Source: JAFDZW01 sp038229915 (GTDB taxonomy: Bacteria; Bacteroidota; Ignavibacteria; Palsa-1295). From it: a stretch of 64,000 bases of DNA. The notes beneath the pieces are model-generated. The model was not told the DNA's origin and did not search any database. It saw nothing but the letters and a program-made list of their open reading frames with translations. Positions 17,294-27,647 of the stretch are shown here, one piece after another; within the stretch, counting starts at the first letter, position 1, and the number at the start of each line of letters is the position of its first letter. The stretch covers positions 4,922 to 68,921 of the forward strand of contig JBBRNY010000002.1 of the NCBI GenBank assembly GCA_038229915.1, read 5' to 3'. The position numbers and the translations under genes are program-made.

Positions 17294-19297
17294 ATGAAAA
17301 GATATTCTACGTTATTAGTCGTGTTGTTTTTGATGTTGTCAAGTCTTTCTTATGGACAACACTCCGCAAGCCAGTCAAACGCTTTTACCCAACGTTCAGC
17401 CGTTCAGCCGCGTGGCGAACAAACTGGTGTAACTTCCTCAGCAACACCGACCAATACTTCTTTTCCTTCCGCACCTTTTTCCTCGCTCGTGACCGTCAGC
17501 GGTGCTGATAGACTTCCGATCTCGACTCGTTATGATATCGTCGCTAATAGCCGCGCACTTCATACGACCGTCGTCGATCCTGATGATGCGCAGAAGATCC
17601 ATTTTATTACAATGGTACAGACCGATAATACCGAAGCAGATACAATGCCGGGTCATCAATACGACACTCGCCGTGTACAATACACATATAGCTCAGACGG
17701 TGGTGCGCATTGGACAGCACCAGTCTTGGTTAGCACAGGTCGTCTCGGATATCCTGATATCACCCTCTATAAACGTGGTGGCAAATATCTGCCGATCATC
17801 GCTGCCCATAGCGGACCAAATATTGTTGGTGCTGATACCCTTTGGAATACCCAAATTTTTATTGAACAAGGCAATCCTGGTGATGGAAATTTCGCGAAAT
17901 TTGAAGCAGATCGTAAGGCAAGCGATGGCTCTTCAAAGAATATCGGCTATCCATCGTTGGTCGTTTCACCGTCTCAGGATAAATTGTATGTCCTCGGTTG
18001 TATCTTGCCGCAGGGTGGTGCTGCTCAGACAGGACCATTAGAGTTTGGTACGTTCTTGCTTGATGAAACAGGTAATGCAACGTGGAACGGTTGGAAACAC
18101 CGTCCGGGTGGCGATGGCTCTACTGCAAATTGTAGCGGTGGTCAGTCCATCATGCATATCGGACCGAACGGAAACCTTGGTGTGTTCTGGGCACAATCAG
18201 ACAACAGTGATCGTAGTTTATATTTTGTAGAATCAAGTGATGGCGGAGCAAATTGGACTCCGGTCTATTCACCGTTCTATGTGCCTGACGTCAGTGGGCC
18301 TGCTGGTTCTGCACTTGCTGATTATGATGGATTTGATTTCTGCTATGATCAGACTGGCAAGCAGCATTTTATGTGGCAAGCCGACTATCAATTGCTCGGA
18401 CAAAACACCTTCTATCCTTATACTGCTATGGTGTTGTATTGGGGAATGGGAGATCAAGAGGTTAAAGTATTGAATGTAAACGGCTCGGCTGTAGCATTTT
18501 CTGCTCTTACATTCTTTGATACCGCCTTCGTTGGGACTGTGACACCAGTTAATACGACCAGTAATTTTACAACTCCAGCTGCAGGTTCGAATATCGAACC
18601 TACCGGAATCCCATTATTTTCCGATGCAACGCTTGCTCTTTCATCGGTACCAAACAATTTTACTGTATTCTACTGCACCTACCAAGATGGAGATCAGCAA
18701 GACGTAGATCAAGATGGTCAGGGACTTGCGAAAACCTATCTTTATAGAAGTATCTATTATCAGGAAACAAAAGATAATGGCTTTACTTGGAGTGAACCCG
18801 CACCGTTCCGAGCGAACGACCCGAACGGGCCTGCTGAAAGCAAACTTGATTATCATCACCCATCAGTTTCCTATCTCAATCCTTCGGTTGGTGGGCAAAC
18901 GAATTATCAGGTATGTTTTGCGGCTGATAGTATGGGCGGCCAGTTGTTTGGTTTTGGTACTGCTGGTTGGTCGTTCAACACGTGGTTCCACCAGTCTATT
19001 CAGCGTAACAAAGTTTCGAATGGGGTGTCTGTTGCTTCGAATATTCTCGGGCAGAATTATCCTAATCCTGTATCAGTTTCGACCACTATCCCTGTAACGC
19101 TTACTCAGAGCGGGGAAGTCACACTGACTCTCGAAGATATTCTTGGGCGTACGGTCAAGACGATCTTTTCAGGTATGATGACTTCTGGTGCTCACAACGT
19201 TTCGCTTTTAAGCGCTTCGCTTGCACCGGGTGTGTATCGTTACACGATCAGAACTGCCACCGAAAGCGATTCACGTCTCTTGACGATCGTTCGCTAA
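17294..19297 (+). CDS. Secreted sialidase-fold-like protein with T9SS type A sorting domain
   Basis: A 667-residue protein with a signal peptide (MKRYSTLLVV...SYG). Three Asp-box-like motifs (SSDGGAHW, SSDGGANW, TKDNGFTW) indicate a beta-propeller of the BNR/sialidase type, but no sialidase active-site arginine set could be confirmed. The last 80 residues form a T9SS type A sorting domain (NYPNPVSVSTTIPV, DILGRTV, LAPGVYRYTI, ending LLTIVR), so the protein should cross the outer membrane by type IX secretion and be released or anchored at the surface. Substrate unknown. A hairpin terminator follows. Confidence 0.85.
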   Translation: MKRYSTLLVVLFLMLSSLSYGQHSASQSNAFTQRSAVQPRGEQTGVTSSATPTNTSFPSAPFSSLVTVSGADRLPISTRYDIVANSRALHTTVVDPDDAQKIHFITMVQTDNTEADTMPGHQYDTRRVQYTYSSDGGAHWTAPVLVSTGRLGYPDITLYKRGGKYLPIIAAHSGPNIVGADTLWNTQIFIEQGNPGDGNFAKFEADRKASDGSSKNIGYPSLVVSPSQDKLYVLGCILPQGGAAQTGPLEFGTFLLDETGNATWNGWKHRPGGDGSTANCSGGQSIMHIGPNGNLGVFWAQSDNSDRSLYFVESSDGGANWTPVYSPFYVPDVSGPAGSALADYDGFDFCYDQTGKQHFMWQADYQLLGQNTFYPYTAMVLYWGMGDQEVKVLNVNGSAVAFSALTFFDTAFVGTVTPVNTTSNFTTPAAGSNIEPTGIPLFSDATLALSSVPNNFTVFYCTYQDGDQQDVDQDGQGLAKTYLYRSIYYQETKDNGFTWSEPAPFRANDPNGPAESKLDYHHPSVSYLNPSVGGQTNYQVCFAADSMGGQLFGFGTAGWSFNTWFHQSIQRNKVSNGVSVASNILGQNYPNPVSVSTTIPVTLTQSGEVTLTLEDILGRTVKTIFSGMMTSGAHNVSLLSASLAPGVYRYTIRTATESDSRLLTIVR

Positions 19298-19309
19298 GAT
19301 CTTGAGTAG

Positions 19310-19350
19310 CCTCCATATTGCCCCACGGCACTATGGAGGTTTCCTCTTTT
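19310..19350 (+). terminator. Likely Rho-independent terminator
   Basis: An 8-bp stem (19310-19317 with 19332-19339), 14-base loop, then a T-rich tail interrupted by cc. Confidence 0.6.
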
Positions 19351-19467
19351 GCTACTTTGATTGCATTTTTGTGTTTATAGAGTTGTATTACGAGTTGTAC
19401 ACGATGGAATTGTTGAGTTGTGCTACGGTAATGATGTCCATCACTATCAATAATAAAGGTAATTGAT

Positions 19468-22400
19468 ATGTTGAACCTTATGGTAAAAACAAACGTGTTT
19501 CGCGTCGCTAAACAAGTGTCGATCATTTTGGTGTTGCTTGCGGTAGGTTTCGCGACCTCCGTCTTCGCACAAGCTGGCAAGATCAAAGCAACGGTCATTG
19601 ATAACAAAACCGGCGAGGGCCTCATCCGTGCGAGCGTACAAGTGCTCGAAACCAAACAGGGAGCTTATACCAAAGCTGACGGTGTCGGCGTTATCATCAA
19701 CGTGTCACCTGGCGAAACCTACACCGTTGTTGCAAAGTATGCAGGCTACGAGCCGCAGACGCTCAAGAATGTCCGTGTACAATCAGATATTACCACCGAG
19801 TTAAAATTTAGGCTTTCGACCAAAGCGAGCGATACGATCATCGTCGAGGCGCAACGATTGGTTGAAAAAACAAAGACCGATGTCGGCACGAAGCTTGGCT
19901 CTGCTGAAATTCAATCAACCGCAGGTCGTCAGAACGTCGATCAGGTTGTTGCGTTAACTCCGGGTCTTGTCCGCGATGGTAGCAATGGCGGCTTTGCTGT
20001 TCACGGTAGCCGTGGCACATCGAACTCTATCCGCTTTAATAACGTCGAAACCAATGACGTCGTCAGCGGTGGCACCAGTATTTTACAAACATCGGTTTCA
20101 AAATTTGCCGTATCTGAAGTGAACGTTACTACTGCCGGCGGCGATGCCTCGAAGGGTAACTCGACCGGTGGTACTATTAATACACAGACGAAAGCTGGTG
20201 GCTTGAACTTTGAATTCTCTGCACATTATCGTGGCGAATTAGCTGGATTATTCGGATCATCGGGTAACGGCTATAAGCAGCTTGGCGCAGGCGATCGTAT
20301 TATGGAAGTTGCTCTCGGCGGTCCGCTCTTTACCGATGACATCAAATATTTTATCACCGGAAAAACATTTACCAGAGACTTTACGAATTCACCTACATCA
20401 GGTTCGGGTGCAAATTCGGGACTCAATGTTATCGACCCTTATGGTAATACCACAGGGCAGTTGCCACATTCGAAATATTACTCTCGTTCGGCCACTGCAA
20501 AATTGACGTTTGACTTGCTTGGTTTTAAGATGAACGCAGACGCTGTGCTGTCTTCAGCGAGCCGCCAGTTCAATGGTGTTAATCTTGCGTATGGTGATGT
20601 CGCAGAGCTTCCCGCTCTCAATAACTTTGACAACCTTTTTACCTTGCGCGGAAATACGGCTCTCGGTGAAGGCGGTTCTAATGGACTCATCGAGTTTACC
20701 GTTGGCTACAATCACGTCAATGATCATTATGGTAAATATGATCAGACCATTGGCGGCGGCTTGTTCTCACCATATAAACTCTTTGACGCACAGGATAAAT
20801 ATACCTACGATGATAATAACCACTCGGTTACTCCTGGTGGTGATGGTATCATTGACATTTATACCCCTGTTAGCAAGCAAATACCAGATCCGCAAAATCC
20901 TGCAAACATCCTGAATTTAACAGGTGCCGGACTCAATCCTTTTACAGGACATATCGAAGGACCCGGAATTGCTTTCTCGACGGCTAACCCTTATGGTTTA
21001 TTAAATACTTATATCGTTGCAGGAAATGTTGCCGGCTTCTATAATAATACAACCGACCAAATTAATCTCGTTACCAATTACACCGGTCAGTTCGGGACTC
21101 ATTTAGTCACCGCCGGCGTCGAGGGCCATCTTTATACGATCTCTGATTATAATAATGGTTTGCCTTATGACGCAAATCCATTTAGTGATTCGTTTACCGT
21201 TAAGCCTGTTCTCGCTGGTGTATATATCGGCGATAAAATGGAGTTTAGTGACATTACGTTTAACCCAAGTTTGCGTTTTGATATTTATGCTCCGGGAAAT
21301 GATCACGCACTCGTCGATCCGAATAAGCCATTGGGTGATGATGGGCGTCCGAATTTTACGAAAGCCCCGACGCAAACTCAGCTCAGCCCGAGACTTGGTA
21401 TTACCTATGCTGTCACTGAGAAAACATTGTTTAACTTTAACTACGGTCTGTATTTCAAGCAACCATTGTTTGGCGAAGTGTTGACCAATACCGGTGGTGA
21501 TTTTTCTCGTGTATTGCAACGTGGTAATCAGATCATCGGAAATGGATCGTTGAAGGCAGAACACACTCAAGAGTTTACTGTAGGTTTTACCTCAGCACTT
21601 TCGGATCTGATCTCAATGTCTGTTCAGGGTATCTATAAGGATCTCCGTAATCTTTCAGGCTTACAACGTATCAGTAACGACAATCTTGCGATCGGATATA
21701 CATTGTATTCTGATGACCAGTACGGCAACTATCGCGGACTTGAATTGTCGTTTGAGAAGAGAATGTCGGATAACTATTCTTTCCGTTTGAGCTATACGTA
21801 TTCTGTTGCAAAGGGTACTTCGAGCTCTTCAACAGAAAATTATGGTTTGCTCATCAATCAAGGTTCGTCAAGTGGGGAAGACCCGAACGTGGTATTGCCA
21901 TTGACGCCATTCTACCTGAGCTTTGATCGTACACACGTTGCTCAGTTTCTCTTGAGCGCAGGTTTCGGACCAAACGAAGGACCGACGCTCTTGGGAACAA
22001 AATTATTCCAAGATCTCAGCTTCTCATCAACTTCAGAATTCCAGTCAGGCGTACCATACACACGTTTGGATGAAAAGATGAGACAATCAGGTGAGTTCAA
22101 TGGTGATCGTGAGCCATCATATTTTCAGACCGATGCGGCATTAACACGTTCGATCAGACTTGGCGATCTCTTTGGTGAGAGCTTTAACAGAAGTTCGCTC
22201 GACCTTCAGCTTGAAGTGGTTAATCTTTTCAATACGACGAATGCTCTTTCGGTTTATCCAACATCAGGACAAGCTGATAATGATGGATTGAATGTCAAGT
22301 ATGTTGGGAATATTGATTTTGTCAATGATCCAAGTAATGCCGCGGGTGGTCAGATCGACGCTCTTGGTAAATTGAAATACAACGCCCGTTGGGATCTCAA

Positions 22401-22530
22401 TCACGACGGCAGAGTAAGCATTCAAGAACAAGGTGAGGCGTATAAACAGCAACGTGCTGATGGCTTTGCTCGCCGTACCAACTATCAAGTGCCGCGACGT
22501 ATGTACTTTAACGTCACCTTGCATTTCTAA
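19468..22530 (+). CDS. Large TonB-dependent outer-membrane receptor
   Basis: 1020 residues: signal peptide to about residue 35 (SVFAQ), a carboxypeptidase-regulatory-like domain (about 38-118), a plug domain (about 130-240, RQNVDQVVALTPGLV, FAVHGSRGTSNSIRFNNVE), then a long barrel ending in MYFNVTLHF. Near the C-terminus a 12-residue loop beginning at Asp976 (DLNHDGRVSIQE) fits the EF-hand calcium-binding pattern. The ligand is unknown. It is followed 55 bases later by a large secreted protein, then by a PorV-like barrel and a GWxTD protein, all on one strand. The order recalls SusC-type receptor loci but no SusD-type protein is seen. Confidence 0.88.
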   Translation: MLNLMVKTNVFRVAKQVSIILVLLAVGFATSVFAQAGKIKATVIDNKTGEGLIRASVQVLETKQGAYTKADGVGVIINVSPGETYTVVAKYAGYEPQTLKNVRVQSDITTELKFRLSTKASDTIIVEAQRLVEKTKTDVGTKLGSAEIQSTAGRQNVDQVVALTPGLVRDGSNGGFAVHGSRGTSNSIRFNNVETNDVVSGGTSILQTSVSKFAVSEVNVTTAGGDASKGNSTGGTINTQTKAGGLNFEFSAHYRGELAGLFGSSGNGYKQLGAGDRIMEVALGGPLFTDDIKYFITGKTFTRDFTNSPTSGSGANSGLNVIDPYGNTTGQLPHSKYYSRSATAKLTFDLLGFKMNADAVLSSASRQFNGVNLAYGDVAELPALNNFDNLFTLRGNTALGEGGSNGLIEFTVGYNHVNDHYGKYDQTIGGGLFSPYKLFDAQDKYTYDDNNHSVTPGGDGIIDIYTPVSKQIPDPQNPANILNLTGAGLNPFTGHIEGPGIAFSTANPYGLLNTYIVAGNVAGFYNNTTDQINLVTNYTGQFGTHLVTAGVEGHLYTISDYNNGLPYDANPFSDSFTVKPVLAGVYIGDKMEFSDITFNPSLRFDIYAPGNDHALVDPNKPLGDDGRPNFTKAPTQTQLSPRLGITYAVTEKTLFNFNYGLYFKQPLFGEVLTNTGGDFSRVLQRGNQIIGNGSLKAEHTQEFTVGFTSALSDLISMSVQGIYKDLRNLSGLQRISNDNLAIGYTLYSDDQYGNYRGLELSFEKRMSDNYSFRLSYTYSVAKGTSSSSTENYGLLINQGSSSGEDPNVVLPLTPFYLSFDRTHVAQFLLSAGFGPNEGPTLLGTKLFQDLSFSSTSEFQSGVPYTRLDEKMRQSGEFNGDREPSYFQTDAALTRSIRLGDLFGESFNRSSLDLQLEVVNLFNTTNALSVYPTSGQADNDGLNVKYVGNIDFVNDPSNAAGGQIDALGKLKYNARWDLNHDGRVSIQEQGEAYKQQRADGFARRTNYQVPRRMYFNVTLHF

Positions 22531-22585
22531 TGCACCACAAGAGCACAGTAACTTATTTCTACTACACAGATTTTATTTGACGACA

Positions 22586-25500
22586 ATGATGAATCAGAAG
22601 ACACCATATCGTTTATTGTATGTGACGCTTGCACTGCTGACGCTTAGCCTGCTGAGTGCAGATGTGTCGAGCCGTCCGGTAACTTCGAAATCCGGTTCGA
22701 ACTCTACATTGGTCTTTAAGCGCCAGAAGAATACGCTCAGTAATCTTGATTTCCAGTTTACCAATAAGGGCGTTCTCTTTAATAATGATCAGACTGCAGG
22801 TCTCAGCTGGCCACGAGGAACGAATAACTCTTATATTTTTGGCGGCGGCTTATGGTTCGCAACCAAGAAGTTTATTAACGGCAAAAAGAAGAAGCTCGTT
22901 GAGTTGGGATATAATCCGAACTCTGGTGCTGGTTGGTACACCGAAGGCGAGTATCTGAAGACCGACGAAGACAACGGTACAGCCAACAGTTCGAAATATA
23001 TTTCGTATATGAGCCCGCGTTATGATAAGACCTCTGGTAAATATACCGGTGGTGTTAATAATGCTGTTCCGCCTCCGTATGCAGCCTGGCCACTTTGGGA
23101 TACTTCTGATACAAAAACGCTGAAACAGAATTATTATTTTGGTGATTATATCTCGAGCAAAGCAAACCGTGAAAGTTTTGCAGGAAAAAAGAAGGCAAAC
23201 GGACAACCAATGGTGCCGGCAATGCTTTCGCAAGAAGACATTGTAAACGTTTATTCTGATTACGATGTAACGGCTAATCCTGAATATAAACAGGGTGCCG
23301 GATATCCATTTGGTTTGAATATCGTCGAAGTAATTTACTCTTGGAGCTTTGGTCGCTACCGCGATATGATCTTCCTCCGTCATAAAGTAACGAACGTCTC
23401 GACGGACACACTTTTCGAGTGCTTTATCTCACCTGCATTCGATCCGGATCTGGGTGTTGGTATTGGCGCAGCAGGAAATGACTTTAATTCGTTTTATGGT
23501 TTGAACCCGGAAGATCTTACTCGTGCGAAGCGCATTTTTCCGCCGTCATCACCATATTATAGCGACCCAACAAAGCTCAATATGGGTATGCAGTGGTCAG
23601 CTCGTGAAGGTGGTAAAGAGTATGGCATTCTTGGCTTTGCTTTCCTCGAAAGCCCTGCTGTGGTGAGCGGCGTCGCGATCGATAACTCGGATAGCTCGTC
23701 ACTTGGCGGTTATGGTCCTTCGGCTAAGCAACAGCTTGGTATCACGACCTTCAAAAAATGGACGATCAGTAATGATCCTCCGACACCTGATCTTCGGTAT
23801 GACTTTCTTGCTGACGGCACAAAAGATCATGATGTTACAACCACAGGTGATTTGCGTTTGTTGTTCGGAACAGGACCATTTACGCTCTTCCCAGGTAAAT
23901 CTGTAGAGACAACAGTCGCGATCGGCATAGCACTTGCCAGCACGACCAGTCTTGAAGCGAACAAAGATTCGATCGTCAAATTGATCGGCTTTGCTCATAC
24001 GGTGTTTGCTGATACCAACGGCAGTTTTGCTGCGACGGGTGATTCATCGGCTACGATCGTAAAGCATTTTATTACTCCAGTACCGCCAGAAATCCCGAAT
24101 ATTAAGACCACCGGTCTTGACCGTGCAGTTCTGATCGAGTGGGACAAAACTGCAGATAACTCTGTCGATCCACTGAGCACAACGCTTGCGTTCAATACCT
24201 ACGAACTCTATCGTACGACTCGCAGTGACCATGATTCGACCATTCGTCCTGACGGGCTCAATCCAACAGTAAAGCTTGGTACTTGGTCACGCTATAATTT
24301 GCGTCAGGATAGTATCATTCGTTATGATACCGTAAAACTGAATATCAATCGTGGTACCACGAAAAAAGATACAACGATCACGACGATCAACTTCCTCGGG
24401 TTTAAGTACACCCGTACTAATCCGAATACACCGAATGTGATACCTCATTCATTCCTCGATCTTGGTGATGATAACGCTGACGGTGTCTTGACCGGCAATG
24501 AAGGTTTGCTCAATAATGTAAAATATTATTACTTCTTGTTGGCAACCGATGAGTATGATTCTATTAATAAAGTAGGACCATTGACAACTGCGTTGGTCAG
24601 CCCGAAAAACTTTGTCGTCGGTATTCCAGCTCGACCGGTGTTCCCTGATCTTCCGAATAAGATCGCCGGCGATCTCAATTGTACGAGCGGTGCAGTCACT
24701 GGAGCAACAGGTTTGACCCCAGTTGCAGGTATTAAGAATGTCTCCTTGGAGATCATTGATACCGGAAAATTTGTCGATCTCTTTGCTAATGATACGATTG
24801 CTGTCAGTTTCGAACCAAGATGGCCTGAAACAAGAAATCATCGTTTCATTAATTTTAATCGTTTGATGCTCTTTGTCAATTTGATCGATAGTAATCAGAA
24901 GACAAATTTGACGTATGATAAATTGTATCACCCACTTGCTTCACCACTGGTCAATCCTTACAGCGCACCAAGTGGTATTGTACAGCAAGTTATAGGGCAG
25001 GTAAAACCTGATTCGAATATTACCGGGACGTTTACGTCAAATGATCCAATGTTCGCACCGAATCAATCGGTCGATCAAGCATTCAATTTGTTGGTCGATT
25101 TCGAATTTCAGCAGTTGAATACCCCATATCGTTTGCATAGTCTTACGTTCGATAATGCGAACCAAGGCTCGTCTTCTCAGATCGTGCATCTTTCGCATCG
25201 TACATTCCGTGCACGTGGTGACCAGGCGCCAGTTACTGATCTGAGTAATATTCCGGATTATGCAACCTTGCCGGATTACACAGGTTCACTTGGGGAGTGT
25301 CAGTACCAAATTACGTTTGGTCAACCAACTTCGTTCGCCGAAACAGTTGTTGATACTTTCGGAAAATCTTCCACGATCTATAGTATTAAAGATCCAAATT
25401 CTCCAACGGAGTTTCGTCCGACAGTACTTCCGATCATTATTACCAGCAAAACACATTGTGACGCGGTCTTGAAGCCGATCCGTCCGGGGTATCGTAATGA

Positions 25501-26374
25501 CGTGACGTTTGAGCCGGATTATTCATTCTATATAACCACAGTGTTGTCGGCTGGCAATCTTTTCCCGGCATTTAGTGACCCTGATTCTATCTTAACGCCT
25601 CAGCCCGGTAAGTATGCTGTTGATGCATACCACTATGGTGAAAGCGTACCCGGTGATCCGAGTTCTGCTTCATTCTTGTTGAAGACTTCGGGGACAAATT
25701 ATTTCCCATATTCAGACCAAAACTCCTCGAATAGTCAGACATTGGCAACAATACATCGTATCCGTCTTGCCGGTGCTGAAATTATGTTGAATTACCCTGG
25801 TATTCAGTCTGGTTCGACAACCGGTGACACCAATAATTATCCAGGACCTGCAACAAAAGACTTCCAACCTGGTGATAAGATCTATGTTGGATTTACTGGG
25901 CTCGTTCGCGGTTTACCATTCCCAGGTGCACCATTTACGATCTATACATCACAAAAACATCTTGATTTTTCTGATAATGGATTGTATCAACAGCAGAAAA
26001 TTCTTGATGAGGTTCAAGTCGTACCAAATCCTTACATCGTAACGAATCAGGGACAGACTTCGACTCAAAACTCTAAGTTATTCTTTACTCGTTTGCCACC
26101 ACGCGCAACGATCGAGATCTACACCTTGAGTGGCGAGCTTGTTAATACGCTTGAACATCGCGGGTATTCGGTCAGTGGCGATGCGGTGAACCTTAACGAC
26201 CGTTATCAGGTCGAAGAGTGGAATCTGCTTTCGGCTGGTCGTCAGCGTGTCGGTTCGCAAGTCTTGATCGCTCGTATTATTGCGAAAGACCCAAAGAACG
26301 ATGCAATACTCGGCGAAACAACGAAGAAATTTGCTGTCATCTTGGGCGGCTATCGCCAGGTGACCGGAAACTAA
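22586..26374 (+). CDS. Very large secreted protein of unknown function
   Basis: ATG at 22586 gives 1262 residues with a signal peptide (SLLSADVSSRP); the frame runs further upstream but only inside the TonB gene. The body is rich in Thr, Asn, Asp and aromatic residues, with repeated fibronectin-like beta segments (for example PPEIPNIKTTGLDRAVLIEWD). An EF-hand-like loop DDNADGVLTGNE lies at 24467-24502. Near the end a VPNPY motif is followed by an immunoglobulin-like region (IEIYTLSGELVNTLEH, ending KKFAVILGGY) that resembles, but is not, a canonical T9SS sorting domain. Located between a TonB receptor and a PorV-like barrel, it may be surface-exposed. Function unknown. Confidence 0.8.
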   Translation: MMNQKTPYRLLYVTLALLTLSLLSADVSSRPVTSKSGSNSTLVFKRQKNTLSNLDFQFTNKGVLFNNDQTAGLSWPRGTNNSYIFGGGLWFATKKFINGKKKKLVELGYNPNSGAGWYTEGEYLKTDEDNGTANSSKYISYMSPRYDKTSGKYTGGVNNAVPPPYAAWPLWDTSDTKTLKQNYYFGDYISSKANRESFAGKKKANGQPMVPAMLSQEDIVNVYSDYDVTANPEYKQGAGYPFGLNIVEVIYSWSFGRYRDMIFLRHKVTNVSTDTLFECFISPAFDPDLGVGIGAAGNDFNSFYGLNPEDLTRAKRIFPPSSPYYSDPTKLNMGMQWSAREGGKEYGILGFAFLESPAVVSGVAIDNSDSSSLGGYGPSAKQQLGITTFKKWTISNDPPTPDLRYDFLADGTKDHDVTTTGDLRLLFGTGPFTLFPGKSVETTVAIGIALASTTSLEANKDSIVKLIGFAHTVFADTNGSFAATGDSSATIVKHFITPVPPEIPNIKTTGLDRAVLIEWDKTADNSVDPLSTTLAFNTYELYRTTRSDHDSTIRPDGLNPTVKLGTWSRYNLRQDSIIRYDTVKLNINRGTTKKDTTITTINFLGFKYTRTNPNTPNVIPHSFLDLGDDNADGVLTGNEGLLNNVKYYYFLLATDEYDSINKVGPLTTALVSPKNFVVGIPARPVFPDLPNKIAGDLNCTSGAVTGATGLTPVAGIKNVSLEIIDTGKFVDLFANDTIAVSFEPRWPETRNHRFINFNRLMLFVNLIDSNQKTNLTYDKLYHPLASPLVNPYSAPSGIVQQVIGQVKPDSNITGTFTSNDPMFAPNQSVDQAFNLLVDFEFQQLNTPYRLHSLTFDNANQGSSSQIVHLSHRTFRARGDQAPVTDLSNIPDYATLPDYTGSLGECQYQITFGQPTSFAETVVDTFGKSSTIYSIKDPNSPTEFRPTVLPIIITSKTHCDAVLKPIRPGYRNDVTFEPDYSFYITTVLSAGNLFPAFSDPDSILTPQPGKYAVDAYHYGESVPGDPSSASFLLKTSGTNYFPYSDQNSSNSQTLATIHRIRLAGAEIMLNYPGIQSGSTTGDTNNYPGPATKDFQPGDKIYVGFTGLVRGLPFPGAPFTIYTSQKHLDFSDNGLYQQQKILDEVQVVPNPYIVTNQGQTSTQNSKLFFTRLPPRATIEIYTLSGELVNTLEHRGYSVSGDAVNLNDRYQVEEWNLLSAGRQRVGSQVLIARIIAKDPKNDAILGETTKKFAVILGGYRQVTGN
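24467..24502 (+). other. EF-hand-like calcium-binding loop in the 1262-residue protein
   Basis: Twelve codons read DDNADGVLTGNE: acidic or amide residues at loop positions 1, 3 and 5, Gly at 6, hydrophobic at 8, Thr at 9 and Glu at 12. This fits the canonical EF-hand/dockerin loop. Confidence 0.5.
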
Positions 26375-26387
26375 TGAATTGATAATG

Positions 26388-26422
26388 CAGAGGACTTCTC
26401 ACGAAGTTCTCTGTTGTTTTTT
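26388..26422 (+). terminator. Likely Rho-independent terminator after the 1262-residue protein gene
   Basis: A 10-bp stem with one G-U pair (26388-26397 with 26404-26413), 6-base loop and a T-rich tail. If active, the PorV-like gene needs read-through or its own promoter. Confidence 0.65.
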
Positions 26423-26450
26423 CTACCTTTGAGTTGCAGATAGAGAACGA

Positions 26451-27536
26451 ATGACTTACTTCAAATTTATTTATAGCACGATGGTGATGAGTTCAGCAAA
26501 ACACACACGTCTCACACTGAAATCACTGATGGTTGCAGCACTGGTTTCATTGGCCTTGACTGCCAATGCTCAGACCGGGAGCACGACCGCGGCAGACTTC
26601 ACCAACGTTGGTTCAGGCGGCTCGCTCTTTACGAAGATCGGCGTCGGCGCACGAGCAATGGGTATGGGTGGCGGATTCAGTGCATTAGCCGATGATATTA
26701 CGGCGCTGTATTGGAACCCTGCCGGCGTGGCTCGCTTGCAAGGTATCAATGCGAGCGCATCCTATACTGCATGGTTTGCGGGCATTACGCACAACTTTAT
26801 TGCGGCTGTGTTCCCGATCAGCGATCGCTACCGCTTTGGTGTGAGTATGACCGTGCTCGATAATGGTACGCTCGACAAAGCGACTATTGCAAAAGATATT
26901 AATGCCGGTACGTTCAATGCCAATGATATGGCAATCGGCGTAACGCTTGCTGGTGCACTGACCGACCGCTTCTCATTCGGAGCAACGGTAAAGTATATCA
27001 GAAGTGCTGTTCTTGATCTCAGTGCCGATGGGCTTGGCTTTGATGCCGGTTCGCTCTATCAGACTGATTTTTATCATTTGAAAATTTCATTGGCATTGTC
27101 GAATCTGGGTTCAGATCGCAACTTCCAAGGTAACTCGTTATCGGTGCTTGCACAAAACGATGCAAACTCGACGGCCGCAAAAAACAATGCGAAGTTGGTG
27201 ACGAGTGATTACTCTTTACCATTGTCATTCCGCATTGGTATCGGTACCGATGTGTTCCAGGGTGAATCACAAGATCAGAAGCTGAATGTTGGCTTTGACT
27301 TTGCAGCTCACTCCGACGGACCGGAGACCTATAATCTTGGTGGTGAGTATATCTGGAATGATATGGTTGCTATCCGCGCTGGTTATGGCTTCAATCAAGA
27401 TCAATTAGGTCTTGGTCTTGGTGCTGGCTTCAAGTTTAAGAGCGAAGATTTTATGGGCTCGATCGACTATGCTATCAATACAACAAAGTCGCTCGGCGCT
27501 ATCCATCGTGTGACGATCAGTACACAATTCCGTTAA
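26451..27536 (+). CDS. PorV/PorQ-family outer-membrane barrel protein
   Basis: Up to 361 residues; in-frame ATGs at 26481 and 26487 are equally good starts and leave a clearer signal peptide ending TANAQ. The GVGARAMGMGGGFSALADDITALYWNPAG segment is the hallmark of the UPF0164/PorV-PorQ family, related to FadL-type 14-strand barrels. Strand-like repeats continue to the C-terminal aromatic end (RVTISTQFR). PorV is the outer-membrane shuttle that hands T9SS cargo to the attachment complex; paralogues often sit beside their likely cargo. Here the neighbours are the 1262-residue secreted protein and a TonB receptor. Confidence 0.85.
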   Translation: MTYFKFIYSTMVMSSAKHTRLTLKSLMVAALVSLALTANAQTGSTTAADFTNVGSGGSLFTKIGVGARAMGMGGGFSALADDITALYWNPAGVARLQGINASASYTAWFAGITHNFIAAVFPISDRYRFGVSMTVLDNGTLDKATIAKDINAGTFNANDMAIGVTLAGALTDRFSFGATVKYIRSAVLDLSADGLGFDAGSLYQTDFYHLKISLALSNLGSDRNFQGNSLSVLAQNDANSTAAKNNAKLVTSDYSLPLSFRIGIGTDVFQGESQDQKLNVGFDFAAHSDGPETYNLGGEYIWNDMVAIRAGYGFNQDQLGLGLGAGFKFKSEDFMGSIDYAINTTKSLGAIHRVTISTQFR

Positions 27537-27556
27537 TCATTCGTTTTATGTGTATC

Positions 27557-27591
27557 AACGCCTTTTTGACTTTGTCGAAAAGGCGTTTTTA
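27557..27591 (+). terminator. Rho-independent terminator after the PorV-like gene
   Basis: A 10-bp stem (27557-27566 with 27578-27587), inner gac/gtc pairing in the loop, and a T-rich tail. Confidence 0.8.
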
Positions 27592-27647
27592 TTTGCAACA
27601 AACCGCCATTTCTTCGTATATTTCGGCAGAACATTCATCGTCGTATT

